64,000 bases of DNA from Antennarius striatus (lineage: Eukaryota > Chordata > Actinopteri > Lophiiformes > Antennariidae): positions 8,775,501 through 8,839,500 of the forward strand of contig NC_090777.1 in the NCBI RefSeq assembly GCF_040054535.1, in the 5' to 3' direction. The notes below the pieces were generated by a model. That model was given only the letters and a program-made list of their open reading frames with translations, made no database searches and was not told the DNA's origin. The translations under genes were made by a program, and so were the position numbers. Each line of letters opens with the position of its first letter. Position 1 is the first letter of the stretch. Shown here one piece after another: positions 29,961-41,945 of the stretch.

Positions 29961-30006
29961 CAGAGGTCCTGTGGGGCCCAGCGGAGGGCGAGGGGAGCCC
30001 GGCCCA
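29961..30006 (+). other. Collagen-like Gly-X-Y segment preceded by an acceptor-like site
   Basis: A very GC-rich patch in AT-rich surroundings reads CRGPVGPSGGRGEPGPH, five successive Gly-X-Y triplets. It is preceded by CACACTTGCAG, which resembles a splice acceptor. It lies just beyond the 3' end of the piggyBac coding relic on the opposite strand. It could be a stray piece of a fibrillar collagen exon or chance. No neighbouring collagen exon is seen. Confidence 0.3.
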
Positions 30007-30033
30007 CATTCACACAAAAAACAGATCTCCTCT

Positions 30034-31568
30034 CACCTTGTGCATCTGTCACAAACTACTTGCTTCTGGCTGTGAACATTGCACAAAGGGGTACTGCATT
30101 TGACACAGCAATCAGCGGTTTTACGATCTTTCTTTCTTGGACACAACCTGCACCACTTCCGCTGAGTTCACTGCACAACTGACAGACAATGTTTTCACCC
30201 AGATTCTTCTGAACATTTTATCCTGGTTGTCTCCCTAGGTACACAATCCCATCAATTCCATATGGGGTACGTGCATCACAAACCCAGAAGATCTTTATGC
30301 CATACTTGGTGGGCTTACTCTGCATATACTGCAGAAGCTGAATCATCTCTCTGCAAGGCATGTGTTGTTCATCCACTGTCACACAATCACTGGAGATGAA
30401 TTTGTACCTGCAGTTGACCTGGTCCCATATCTGTTTTCAGTCGGTCGGCCCTGGTCCACTTGTAATCAAAGCATAAGAAATGGCAAATGTCTTCAAATCT
30501 TCAAATTTACCTAGTGGCCTTGTACAATGGGTTGTACAGAGGACTCTCAAGAAGTGTACGGACTGGCACATCCCAGTTCTTCTCACTTCCTGTAAGAGAG
30601 GTCAATGTTATGAAGGCCACAAGCTCATCTTTGGTTAAATTTTTCCACTCTTTCCCCATGTCTGAGGCTACTTTTTCTCCTTCCTTGTATGTGCATGTCA
30701 GCACCTCTTCTATTATAACATCAGACATGAACCCCTTCCATGCATCTATTGGGGAGATAGTCCTAAACCCAGGTACAGGTCCTGGACGAATGCGTTGAAA
30801 AATTGTGACTTGGTGTTGCAGCCTGTCTTGCAGGTAGCTCTGCCCAGTAAGAGCCCTTGTGGCTCCTTCGGTTCGACGCAATATCCACGTCCTCTTCAGA
30901 TGACTCATCAGGGGACTCGTTTGTATCTGACTGCCCTTGTTCAGTGGATGGACAATAGGTTGGGTCTTCTAAATCTGAGATGTCAGAGTCTGAGTCAATG
31001 ACTACGACTGGTCTTCATCCCATCCGTCCTGGATCATTTGCAGGGTACAGATCAAAGGGATCATACCTGTCCTCCTATCAGCCATTTTACTATAAATAAA
31101 TAAAAAACAACACATTTAAGCAGCAATGTGATCAAAAATTAGAATATATCACTAAAAAATTAAGTTCATGAATAGAGGCATGACTTACGTGTGTGTGGCT
31201 CTGTAGCAGTGCTGAGCTTACTGACATCAGGTGTGTTGATTGAAAAGTTGCAGCTAAAGTGGATAATGACAACAGATGTGTAAGTGGGATGTAAAAGTGG
31301 CTAAAAATTAAAGGTTCATACAAAAATCCATAAAAATTATTATGGGGTCATATGTGACCCCACTCGTCGAACAGTGGAGTAGTGATACAAAAAGTGCAGT
31401 TTCTTGAAAATAATTTATGTTTTAAGAATGAAAATGGCCTCATGTCACAAACATATTTTATGAGGAATACCTGGAATATAAATATATTACAAGCTTTCGT
31501 TTTGAAGCTATTGAAGTACAACAACCCATGGGGTCATCACTGACCCCGCATGTGCATCTAAGGGTTAA
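30034..31568 (-). pseudogene. piggyBac transposase relic with one transposon end
   Basis: Minus-strand remains of a piggyBac DNA transposon. The right end reads TTAA then CCCTTAGATGCACATG (from 31568 down), followed by paired GGGGTCA/TGACCCC repeats (31343-31363 and 31529-31549). The coding region starts near 31085. It keeps the N-terminal transposase domain (PIDAWKGFMSDVIIEEVL, about 30750). It also keeps the core SSDCVTVDEQH, with the first catalytic Asp, and KYGIKIFWVCDARTPYGIDG. After that an internal deletion removes the DNxxTS segment. The frame resumes in the C-terminal Cys-rich zinc-binding domain (KWCRLCPRKKDRKTADCCVK) and stops at about 30034. Stops in the N-terminus and frameshifts make it non-functional. 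The left terminal repeat is not recognisable. Confidence 0.85.
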
Positions 31569-31987
31569 GATAGCAAAACAAATAGCAAAGATTTTCAACA
31601 TCCAACAACCAAAAGCTACAATGTAATTTCACAAAACACCTGTCCTCATTTATCTGTTTTTTATCTATAAATTCCCCACCAACAATATTTTTCATCCCAA
31701 GCCAGTGTGGATGCCATTGCTGTCCAGCAGCACAGATGGTTGTCAGAAATCACTTGTATTCAAATCCATTTAAATACCATCTAAGTTCCCATCCAACATA
31801 AAAGCAGCTTTACTGGTAGACTACACTTTGTCTTTATTTAAAGCCAAGCATTTACCCTGAACAAGAAAGGTAGTATATGGAGCAATGTCTTCAAATTGTC
31901 ATGAAAGAAAGATTAAGGGTTGTTTACAGAAGTGAGGTATTGGACACCTCACATTCTTCCTAAAAGCCCATAAAATCTGGCTCTCCC
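31569..31987. other. Gap between piggyBac end and gypsy element
   Basis: About 0.4 kb, nothing recognised. Confidence 0.5.
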
Positions 31988-32316
31988 TGTTAAGGATGCC
32001 TAATTGCAGGAGACAGGCAGATAAATGTACAGCGCTCCTCAGGCCCGTACCTGTCTCTGTCTACTGTTAGCCCCTGCCGAGCCTGCTGACATCCAAAATG
32101 CGGCTCACTGTGTACGCTGGGTGACCATCAATGAGACCGGGGGTTGGGGGTAATCAGCTGGAGGATGTAGGAGCCTGTGAACCACCAGCTTCAGTAGTGA
32201 GACATGGGAGACAGAGTTAACCTTGAGGGCTGCGGGGAGCTTCAATCGGCACTGTGTTTGATAATGCGCTCCACGGGGTAGGTACCAATGAATCTGAGGG
32301 CCATTTTGGTGGTGTA

Positions 32317-32370
32317 GATAGATAGATACTGTAGATATATACTTTATTAATCCCGGAGGAAATTGCACAT
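32317..32370 (-). mobile_element. LINE 3' tip (Rex1/Babar-like) nested in the gypsy relic
   Basis: On the minus strand it reads GCAATTTCCTCCGGGATTAA then a TATCTATCTATC tail. This is the same 3' tip as the Rex1-like LINE whose tail is at 49234-49325. It splits the gypsy C-terminal coding region, so it inserted later and was strongly 5'-truncated. The 5' breakpoint, possibly near 32400, is unclear. Confidence 0.65.
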
Positions 32371-34440
32371 GACGGTTTGCAGTCCGCCTGTTTCAGGCTG
32401 CCATTCTCTCCAGAGCAGCCCTGGTGTCTTGCCAAACCCGGCGGGCTGAGCAGAACTGGGCCTGGACTGAGGGAACTGCTACCTCAACCTCCTGGTTGAG
32501 GAATAGGGGAAATTGAAAATTCTGGGTCACCATGAAAAGTGACATTCCTGAGCTGACCATGGAGTTGTGGGAATATTCTACCTATGGTATTTGGGAGCAC
32601 CAGGAGGCAGGCAGACGGGAAGCCACACACCACAAATCAGACTCCAGATCCTGGTTGGCCCGCTCTGTTTGTCCATTTGACTGTGGGTGGTACCCTGAGA
32701 AGAGGCTTGTTGTGGTGCTCAAGGTGTGACAGAAAGCCTTCCATACTTGATGGATGCGGTGGAGGTGGAAAACATGTTGCACCAGCAGATTGGCTATTTC
32801 CGGGGCTGATGGGAGCTGGGAGAGCTGGACAAAGTGGACAAAGCCTTGGAAAAGCGGTCTATGGTGAGTATGGTGGTGTTACCTTCTGAAGATGGGAATC
32901 CGGCGACTGCTATGTGAGACCAGGGTCGGTGAGAGACAGGCAAGGGAAACAGGAGACCAGCTGGGGCACAATGTGAGGATTTATTGCAGGCACAGAATGG
33001 ACATGCTGGGATGAACTCCCTGGTGTCTGCGGTCATGGAAAGCCACCAAAACCGTTGTCGAATCAGGGAGAGGGTTCGATGGACCCAGTGATGGCAGATT
33101 CTGCGAGAGGAGTACCTCCGCTGAAGCACTGGGGACCTAACAGGTGAAGGAACAAACAGTCTACCATCTGGGCACTCTTCAGGGGCTGGATGGTGTTGAA
33201 AGGCAACCAGAACGATTTGCACCATCTCCCACCGGGCACTCCCACAACGCAGGATGGGGAAAGGATGGTCTCTGGCTCCCCTTCTTCCTCTGTTCGGGCA
33301 AACTGATGTGAGAGTGGGTGGGCGTCTGGTTTCTGATTTTTTTCAGAGCCTGATGTGGGTTCAGCTGACAAGAAGAGCAAAGGTATGACAGGTTCTTGTG
33401 GTCAGTCCAGACAATGAAAGGATGAACAGGCCCTCCAGCCAGTGCCGCCACTCCTGAAGAGCCAGGACCACCGCCAGCAACTTTCGGTTCTTCACATTAC
33501 AATTGTGTTCCACTGGAGTGAGGCAACAGGAGAAAAAGGAGCATGGGTGGAGTTTCTGGTCCGTAGACGAGCGTTGGGAGAGGACGGCCCTGACCCCTGA
33601 ATTGGCTGATTTCACTTCCAACCCAAACTGGAGTATAGGGTCTGTGTGAATCAGGAGCTTCCGTAAACATCCTTTTTAACTTATTAAAAGCAGTCTGGGC
33701 AGCACTAGACCATTTAAAACGTTATTTGACTGAGGTTAACTGGGTGAGAGGGGCAGCAATGCAGCTGTAGTTTCTAATGAATCATCTATAAAAGTTTGCA
33801 AAACCCAAAAGCCTCCGTAGCTGCTTTCCTGTGGAAGGAACCTGTAGAGCCTGTAGAGCTGAGTCATTCCACCCACTTTCTACAGCAAGAATGTGAAATG
33901 AAACCACATATTGAGACCCAGACTGGTTCCATTTACGTAATTCTAGCAATTTACTCTCAGCCTCTCTGCCTTTAATGGGATGAAGAAAAATTAACTTCAT
34001 TTCATCAGAGAATTTTACATAATCAGAACAAAGATCTGGGTGATGGCTGGAGACAGCTAGGACCCAAGCAGAAGCTTGTATCATGAGTAAATTCATAACA
34101 AAAGCTACCTAAGCACATGTCCCTAAATTTCATTCATACCTGGCTGGGATGGGAATGTATGGCTCTCAGGGCTGGAGGGTGGGGCCGCTGGGTGGCAGTG
34201 TTGGTGGAGCAGGTTGCTGTGTAGAACTTCCAGGAGAGAAGAGCTGGTCTGCGTCTGCTTCCAAGAGTCCTCCAACCTCGGTGAATCTGTTCATCAGCTG
34301 GCTCAAGTGGTCAGCATCCTTCTTTAGCACAGTGTCATGCCTGCCTACCATGCCTGCTTAGCTAACAAGCGCTTGTCTCAAAAGCTCTGTCTCCGCTGGG
34401 TCCATTTGGCCAGATAATTCTGTTAAGGCTGCCTGGCGAC

Positions 34441-34887
34441 TGTTGTGGACTCAAATTGCAGGAGACGGGTGGATAAATGTACAGAGAGTTTATTATAAAA
34501 AAGCGAGCAAGAACACAAAAACAGCTGAGGTAGCCTGGTGATGGAAGGAGGCTGGGGCTCTAAGAAGAGAAGGCGATGAGGCCCAAAACTAAAATCGAGA
34601 AAAACGAAGAATTAGCTCAGTTACTCGCTGGTGACAAAGAAAGGTACTCACGAGGATACAAAGTGTCTGTATAGCACTACCGAACAAAACGGAAATATCT
34701 GGCATTGTAGTGGGAGTGAAGACAAGCTTTATAGTGATGTTGATGAGTGTTGATTGCAACTTGGTGTGCCTCATTGCTGTGCCTCCTCCACACACCAGCC
34801 CTGCAGGTCCTTGAAGGACAGGAAAAACAAAAGGGGAAAACAGAAAAACAGCCACACAATATGCTTAGGAAAACCAAAACCATAACA
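34441..34887 (-). repeat. 5' LTR of the gypsy element, 447 bp
   Basis: Begins TGTTATGG and ends CCACAACA on the minus strand, giving TGTT...AACA ends. It contains a TATA-like CTATAAAGC (about 34722-34735) and AATAAACTC near its 3' end. The matching 3' LTR survives only as 31988 to about 32030 (AATTGCAGGAGAC and ATAAATGTACAG shared in the plus-strand reading). Confidence 0.85.
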
Positions 34888-34892
34888 CTCCC

Positions 34893-36505
34893 TCAACACT
34901 GGGGCTTTCGTTTTGCTCAGACTTTTTTGGACTCTGACTTACTCCACGTTCACAGCTCCACCCATAATCCAATCTTTTATTACCCTCCCCACATTTTAAG
35001 TGAGAGTCAGTTTGGAGCATTACTCACCACTGTACATTGCTAAACACAGCACTCTATAGCATACCCCATTATGTTGGATTTACCGCTGCTTTCATGCTCA
35101 GCTTTTCATCTTCATTATTTGGAAATGTGTTTATTCCCTTTTTTCTTCACTGGTGCTGCACATTTTCTAGATGTCTAAATATCAAATGTTGTGGCAGTGA
35201 AAGGTCAGTCGGGAGGTTGTGATATTGTGCCTCGTGAATGTCTAGAAATGGTGCCCCCACCACTCTAGTTATATTGCTCCGCTTTAGAAAGGTGCACATC
35301 CACTGCTGCTGTTAGCTCGTGTATTCTAAACAAATTAATATTGAATTTGTCACATGTCCAGATTACACCAAAGCTGAGAACTTACTTCTTTGGTTACCCA
35401 GCAATTCAAAATAGACAGGCAAATTAGAGCCAGACAGACAAGGAATATTTGATTCCTAGTATTATGTTAAATGATGATAAAATATAGCCAATAAGAGAAC
35501 ACTGCTAGCTTAGCTTGTCATACAGACTGGTTGTGGGAGGAACAAGCAAGTTATATTATATAAAAATGTTGAAAAGCACAACACACTCACACTTTTTTTT
35601 TAAGTATTACAGCCTGTAAGTTTATATTTCCCTATGAAAATTATTAAAAGATTGATTAAAGAATTGATGATACCCAAAAACACTTTTTCTGTGTACAGGA
35701 TGTTTTCAGGTTCATAAAAAATGTAATACATATGAAATGCAAAAGTACTTTTCTCAGCATCAAAAAGTATTCTTTTAATATTTTCCAAGGTCTAACAGAA
35801 AATTAATTGTGATATCAGAGACTTTTTCAACTTCTTTTTCATCTGACAGAATAGTTGTGCCCTCCCACAAGGAGCTCACTTATCACCACCCAGTCTGTTG
35901 CTATGCCATTCTCTCCTACCCATCCTGAAAAACTTCTTTTCTCTTGCTATCTGCACACCCCCACCCTCCTACAGTCACTCCCCTCCATTCCTAATGATGT
36001 TTGCTGCCTCTCCTTGTACTCCTTTGCTCCATTTGTGCATTTTGATGCATTCCAATCCTCTGCCATCATACCTGCTTTTCAGTTTCCCTCTCTGCAGTAA
36101 CCCAGCTTCTGGACAAAGACTCAATGGTGTTAAACTGGACCGCCCACTGTTCCCAGCTACTGCACATAAAGAACATAAATTTAATGGCATTGCCAGCAAG
36201 CTTGGCTTGTTAGTGCATTCAGTGAGTTTTAAAACATTTTAATACAAATTCTTTTACTCAAAAATATTTAACTCATGGGTTTATATTTAAAAGATCCTTG
36301 TGATTCATTTTCCCCCTTTCCTTGCTAAGGATTAGCATTGAGGAAGTGAGTCATATCAGCCTTATATCCCTTTGCTTGAGTCTGCTGTCAGACTCAACCA
36401 TTGTTTTAACCTTTTAATGGTCTCCACCGATCATGCCACTGTATGATTTGGCTTGATTTGGATGATGTTAAAAGAGTAATTGCGTAACCATTTTGAAGGA
36501 AATGG
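34893..36505. other. Intergenic, nothing recognised
   Basis: About 1.6 kb, no supported gene or named repeat. Confidence 0.5.
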
Positions 36506-36514
36506 TTTTGAGAA

Positions 36515-36855
36515 GGGCAGCCCAGTGGTGCAATGGGTAGCGCTGTCGGAACACAGAAAGGCTCTGTGCAGAGTTCGCATGTCCTCCCTGGGTCTGTGTG
36601 GGTTCTGTCCGGGTTCTCTGGCTTCCTCCCACATCCAAAAACATGTGCATCAGGTTAATTTGCCGGTCCCAAATTGACCACGGGAATGAATGTGTTTATC
36701 TGAATGTTTGTGTGTCTGTTCGTGGCTCCGCAGTGCACTGGCATCGTGCCCAGAGTTTCCCCGCCTCACACCCTACGACAAGCTGGGATAGGCTCCAGCT
36801 CCCTGCGGCCTGTGAAAGCGGATGAAGCGGGTTGAGAAAATGAATGAATGAATGT
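36515..36855 (+). mobile_element. SINE family 1 with 9-bp TSD
   Basis: A diverged full-length copy. TTTTGAGAA is duplicated at 36506-36514 and 36856-36864. The region around the B box is partly deleted (after GCTGTCGGAACACAG), so pol III transcription is unlikely. Confidence 0.8.
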
Positions 36856-36890
36856 TTTTGAGAATGAATACCCTATCTTCTATGCCAACA

Positions 36891-37640
36891 TTCCATCCAT
36901 CCATCCATCCATCCATCCATCCATCCATCCATCTTCTTCCGCTTATCCGAGGTCAGGTCGCGGGGGCAGGAGCTTAAGCAGGGAAGCCCAGACTTCCCTC
37001 TCCCTAGCCACTTCGTCCAGCTCCTCCGGGAGAATCCCAAGGTGTTCCCAGGCCAGCCGGGAGACGTAGTCTCTCCATCGTGTCCTGGGTCGTCCCAGGG
37101 GCCTCCTCCCAGTAGGACGTGCCCGGAACACCTCACCAAGGAGGCGTCCAGGAGGCATCCTAACCAGATGCCCAAGCTGCCTCAACTGGCTCCTCTCGAT
37201 GGGGAGGAGCATCGGCTCGACTCTGAGTCCCTCCCGGATGACCAAACTTCTCACCCTATCTCTAAGGGAGAGCCCGGACACCCTGCGGAGGAAACTCATT
37301 TCGGCCGCTTGTATCCGAAATCTCGTTCTTTCGGTCACGACCCACAGCTCGTGACCATAGGTGTGGGTAGGAACTCAGACGAACCGGTCAATCGAGAGCT
37401 TTGCCTTTCGGCTCAGCTCCTTCTTCACCACGACGGACCGATACAGAGTCCGCATCACTGCAGACGCTGCACCGATCCGCCTGTCGATCTCCCGTTCCAT
37501 CGTACCCTCACTTGTGAATGAGACCCCAAGATACTTGAACTCCTCCACTTGGGGTAGGACCTCATCCCCAACCCGGAGAGGGCACTCCACCCTTTTCCGA
37601 CCGTCAATATTCAAATTTTTTTTTTTTAATATTTTGGAAA
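36891..37640 (-). mobile_element. LINE 3' end (C-terminal reverse transcriptase region), unclassified clade
   Basis: The minus strand encodes VEEFKYLGVSFTSEG and RTLYRSVVVKKELSRKAKLS. After a frameshift near 37370 it continues as TERTRFRIQAAEMSFLRRVS through RRPLGRPRTRWRDYVSRLAW to [12 protein letters not shown]. The 3' end is a (GGAT)n tail (36893-36934 as CATC on the plus strand). The 5' part, including the catalytic YADD region, is missing. This C-terminus is widespread in fish non-LTR elements. I recognise the type but not the clade with confidence. Confidence 0.8.
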
Positions 37641-38421
37641 GTACCACCTATCTGCAAACACAGGGTGGGTGAAAGGTCTTAGATGGAGCAGGAGTGAAAA
37701 TTGTTAGAAGTCATTAAGCATGAACACAAAAAATAATAGTATCCAGTGTCCGATCAGCCATACAAATTTCATGTTATCAGTGTTTTCTTATTGCAGTGGT
37801 GCCAAAATGACACACCTTGATATGAGGACACTAGCAGCACATCACAAGATCACCCTTTTTAGTTGATTCTCTAATGTCCTTTGTTATACCACCTAGGTCA
37901 TGTATCAGAACATGAAATTCAATCTTCCCTGTCCAAATACTCCAGAGGATTCATAATCAACAACAATGTCCCAGTTTTCCAACTTTCACCTTAAGAAGTC
38001 CAATAATTTGACTCACAGCCATGACAAATTCTTCCCTCGAGTAAGCAAACATGACCATCCTCAGGTCTCGTAACAACTCTGTTTGGATTGAAATCATTTG
38101 TTTTATATGGCTGTTCACTTTCAAGCACATGTCCAAAATGAAGTCTCTCTCACTTTTACACAGGGGAGCTTTGTGCTTTTATGGTGAGCAGACTAAGAGC
38201 CATTCCTGACCTCTTTGGCATTTTTCTCATAACTATGTTATCCTCTTTCAGTGAGGAGGCATTATGCCTGAGTTGCAGGAATATACACAGATAATTTTCT
38301 CATCTAAACCATGATAATTTTACCAGTTAATATTATTCGTACTCCTGTGTGTTTGTGGCTCCACAAACTGTGTAACAGAGCAGCCTCTGTCAAACCATGT
38401 TCATAAATGATTAGAAAAAAG
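37641..38421. other. Intergenic, nothing recognised
   Basis: About 0.8 kb with no supported feature. Confidence 0.5.
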
Positions 38422-38431
38422 GTATAACACA

Positions 38432-38774
38432 CATTCATTTATCTTTTGATTCGCTTTATCCATCTATCTGGAGCCTATCCCACCTGTCTTAGGGCGTGAG
38501 GCGGGGGCAAACTCTGGGCGCGATGCCAGTGCGCCACATAGCCACACAAAGACAGACAACCATGCACGCTCACACTCACACACTACAGGCAATTTGGAAC
38601 GGCCAATTAACCTGAAGCGCATGTCTTTTTGGATGTGGGAGGAAGCCAGAAAACCTGAAGAGAACCCACGCAGACATGGGGAGAACATGCAAACTCCACA
38701 TGGAGCGGGACCTGAACCTGGAACATCCTTGCTGAGTGGCGACAGCACTACCCACTGCGACACCATGCCACCCC
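38432..38774 (-). mobile_element. SINE family 1 with 10-bp TSD
   Basis: Minus orientation. The tail CATTCATTTATC lies at the left and the head, ending GGGGTGGCATGGTGTCGCAG in sense, at the right. GTATAACACA is duplicated exactly at 38422-38431 and 38775-38784. Confidence 0.85.
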
Positions 38775-39339
38775 GTATAACACAAAGTAATAACTGTTTT
38801 TTTTATATACATATACAATATATATGCGTATATACATATACAATATATATGCATCTGCATCTTTCCTCTAGCATCTGCTAGAGGAAATCACTTGAACAAA
38901 ATGGTGTAAGGCATCTGCTATGTTAGGAGAAGAAATAACTACACATGGACTTCCCAGTTAACATAATTTTAGAGTGTCATAACTGTTCCAACAATTTTCA
39001 TGTTTTTGAGCAGAGTCCAAACAGAAGGAATGAGACAGAAAACTGCAACTAATTCTGAGTGAAACTAGCTGGCTAGCACGAACAGTGTCCAGGTATGGTT
39101 TCTCTTTGAAATGGGACAATCGAACTAGTATCCAAAATGCTCCTCGGGCATCTGACAAAAACGGTCTTTAACTCACTACATACAGTTCTGGTCATGTAGT
39201 CTGCTAACAGAACTATCATTACTCTAAAATGTCTTTTTCACTTGTCCTTTTGACAGTTGTCTTTTCCTGTAATGTTAGCTCCTTTCCCTATCTCACGATT
39301 AGTTAGCTTTCTTTCTCTGGGTAGCCTGCTAACATTCAT

Positions 39340-40090
39340 CTATGGCTTCACAATGCCCGCCCAGCACAATCCATGATTTGCCAACACAAAGTCGTTACGT
39401 CACCACGTTGATTTTTGACTACTTTGAGTGCGCTTGGTTTGGGGGTCACCGCCCCAAGTGCTTCTACTACTACAGGGACCACGTTAGCTTCGACCTTCCA
39501 CATTTGTTCCAACTAATCTTTCAAATCCTTGATACTTCGCAATCTTTTCATGTTCCTTCTTCCTGATGTCGGCATCAGTTGGAATCACCACATCTATCAC
39601 CACTGCCCTCTTCTGCTCTTTGTCGACTGCCACCAGCTGTTTGTCAGTCTTGAAGCTGAAGTCCCACAGATCTTAGCCTTGTTGTTCTCACCCCCTTCGG
39701 TGGTATGTCCAATTGCAATTTGGGTATTTCTAACCATACTGGGTGCAGATGTTCCTGTACACTATCGGCTTGTATTTTACACCGTGCTACCACATGCTGC
39801 ACTGTCCTGGGGCTTTTTTACATAGCCTGCACCTTGGGTCAGATCTACTGGGTTTGTCATGCCATATTGTCTCCTCTTCTCTCTCATCAGGTTTCTGCTG
39901 TCTGAAGCATTCAACAAGCAGTTCATCTTTTGGGGCCATATTCCTGATGTACTTTTGAATTTTCAATGTTTCATCCTGGACAGTGGCCTTGATGTTCATC
40001 AGTCCTTGTCCTTTGTGTAGCAGTGACTCTGCTCTTGAAATTTCAGAAAAGGCTGGAAGTTCAGCTTTGAGGGTCTTTCATTCACCTTTA
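39340..40090 (-). mobile_element. LINE C-terminus with restriction-like endonuclease (R4/Dong-type?)
   Basis: The minus strand shows DETLKIQKYIRNMAPKDELL, then the start of a Cys-His cluster (SDPRCRLCKKAPGQC). After frame breaks it continues KEQKRAVVIDVVIPTDADIR and a degenerate VVPVVVEALGAVTPK. The order CCHC finger, then a PD/VIDV-type nuclease motif, then VTPK characterises LINEs with a restriction-enzyme-like endonuclease (R2/R4/NeSL/Dong group, including fish Rex6). The clade assignment is from memory. It is frameshifted and 5'-truncated. Confidence 0.6.
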
Positions 40091-40754
40091 TGCCAGTTTC
40101 TCTGTGTGTTTCCACAGACTAATAGAATGGACCGTCACTAGATTCCAGGTGACAGCACAATGGCATTTTTAAGACCAATTAAGTTTAAAGTGGGTTGTTT
40201 CCGACACCAAATAGTTACGAAATACTGAGATCAGTCAGTCATTCAAACTTTATTAATAGAATTGTTGAAAGTTCCTTATGTTTCTCTACGTAATCACCGG
40301 TGCTCCTACAGTCTGCTCTACCGTCTGAGAGCAGCTCAGTCAGAGCCGGGACTTCGGTGACGCCCCTTGACTACCGTTGTTAGGGGGCGTAGGCCCGAGT
40401 GCCTTGTGAGGGTGCTCCTCTGGTGGTGGAGTGTGGCACGACTGGCATTGTAGCATCCCAACAATTCCGTATTCTATGCCTTTGTTCATGTGTGTCTTGT
40501 TCCAGTAACTCATTTCTCATCAGATTGCCTTGTTCCATAGCCTGTATAACTATCATTATTGTGGTATACTAGCTTACCACAGGCTCATGACTGTGGTAGG
40601 CTAGTATAGCATTAAATGTCTTGCCTGAGGACCCCGAGTGGACAGCGTTCTATTTTTATAATTGCAGATCCTAACGTTCTCAAGGTTTGTTCCAGATATA
40701 TTAGGGAAAGATCTACAGAGAAAAAAAAACGTCCCCTTTTTCCACATGAGCAAG
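40091..40754. other. Intergenic, unassigned
   Basis: Contains a GC-richer stretch (40330-40450) unlike its surroundings, without a recognisable protein or repeat family. Confidence 0.45.
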
Positions 40755-41108
40755 CAGAGATGAAGATGCTGAAGTTCTCTTTGGGAGTGATCGGTATGGG
40801 TAGGATCATGAATGAGTACATCAGAGGGACAGCACATGTTAGAGGATTTGGAGATAAAGTCAGAGAGGCCAGACTGAGGTGGTTTGGACGTGTCCAGAGG
40901 AGAGATAGTGAATATATTAGTAGAAAGATGCTGAGTTTTAAACTTCTAGGCAGGAGGCCTAGAGGAAGACCAAAGAGGAGGTTTATGGATGTAGTGAAAG
41001 AGGACATGAAGGTCGCTGGTGTGAGAGAAGAGGATGAAGAAGAGTTAGATAGAGGCAACTGATTCGCTGTAGCAACCCCTTGAAGGGGAAAGCCGAAAGA
41101 AAAAGAAG
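40755..41108 (+). mobile_element. RTE-like LINE, 3' fragment
   Basis: Encodes EMKMLKFSLGVIGMGRIMNE, GDKVREARLRWFGRVQRRDS and RRPRGRPKRRFMDVVKEDMK. It ends in GGGGAAAGCCGAAAGAAAAAG, the same 3' tip as the copy at 21108-22145. It is only about 350 bp, severely 5'-truncated. Confidence 0.85.
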
Positions 41109-41214
41109 ATATCTGCTTAACAACCTGTTGAGCTTATCTGTGACCAACACAGTTGATCCACGATTGCAATGTGTTAAAAACATAGGTGCATGCATGCTTA
41201 GTAAAGAAAAAAAA

Positions 41215-41945
<731 letters not shown>

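Larger units (their letters stand above)
31988..34887 (-). mobile_element. Ty3/gypsy LTR retrotransposon relic with 5-bp TSD
   Basis: An endogenous chromovirus-type gypsy element on the minus strand, bounded by the 5-bp duplication CTCCC (31983-31987 and 34888-34892). Order from the 5' end: complete LTR (34887-34441); gag start (MDPAETE then a gag-like stretch, about 34400-34140); a large deletion; the end of reverse transcriptase (LRRLLGFANFYR, 33782-33830); RNase H ([16 protein letters not shown] and [12 protein letters not shown]); integrase zinc finger and core (about 33225-32790); [18 protein letters not shown]; and a chromodomain remnant (about 32040-32110). That remnant is fused to the last 40 bp or so of the 3' LTR. 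Protease and most of RT are missing, and there are many frameshifts, so it is inactive. A LINE 3' tip is inserted at 32317-32370. Confidence 0.9.

Noticed and set aside
35855..36242. Pro/Ser/Leu-rich open frames around 36 kb
   Set aside because: Low-complexity composition, overlapping frames, no domain and no splice structure.
36891..37640. Plus-strand open frames across the LINE at 37 kb as host genes
   Set aside because: They are antisense shadows of the LINE reverse transcriptase C-terminus.
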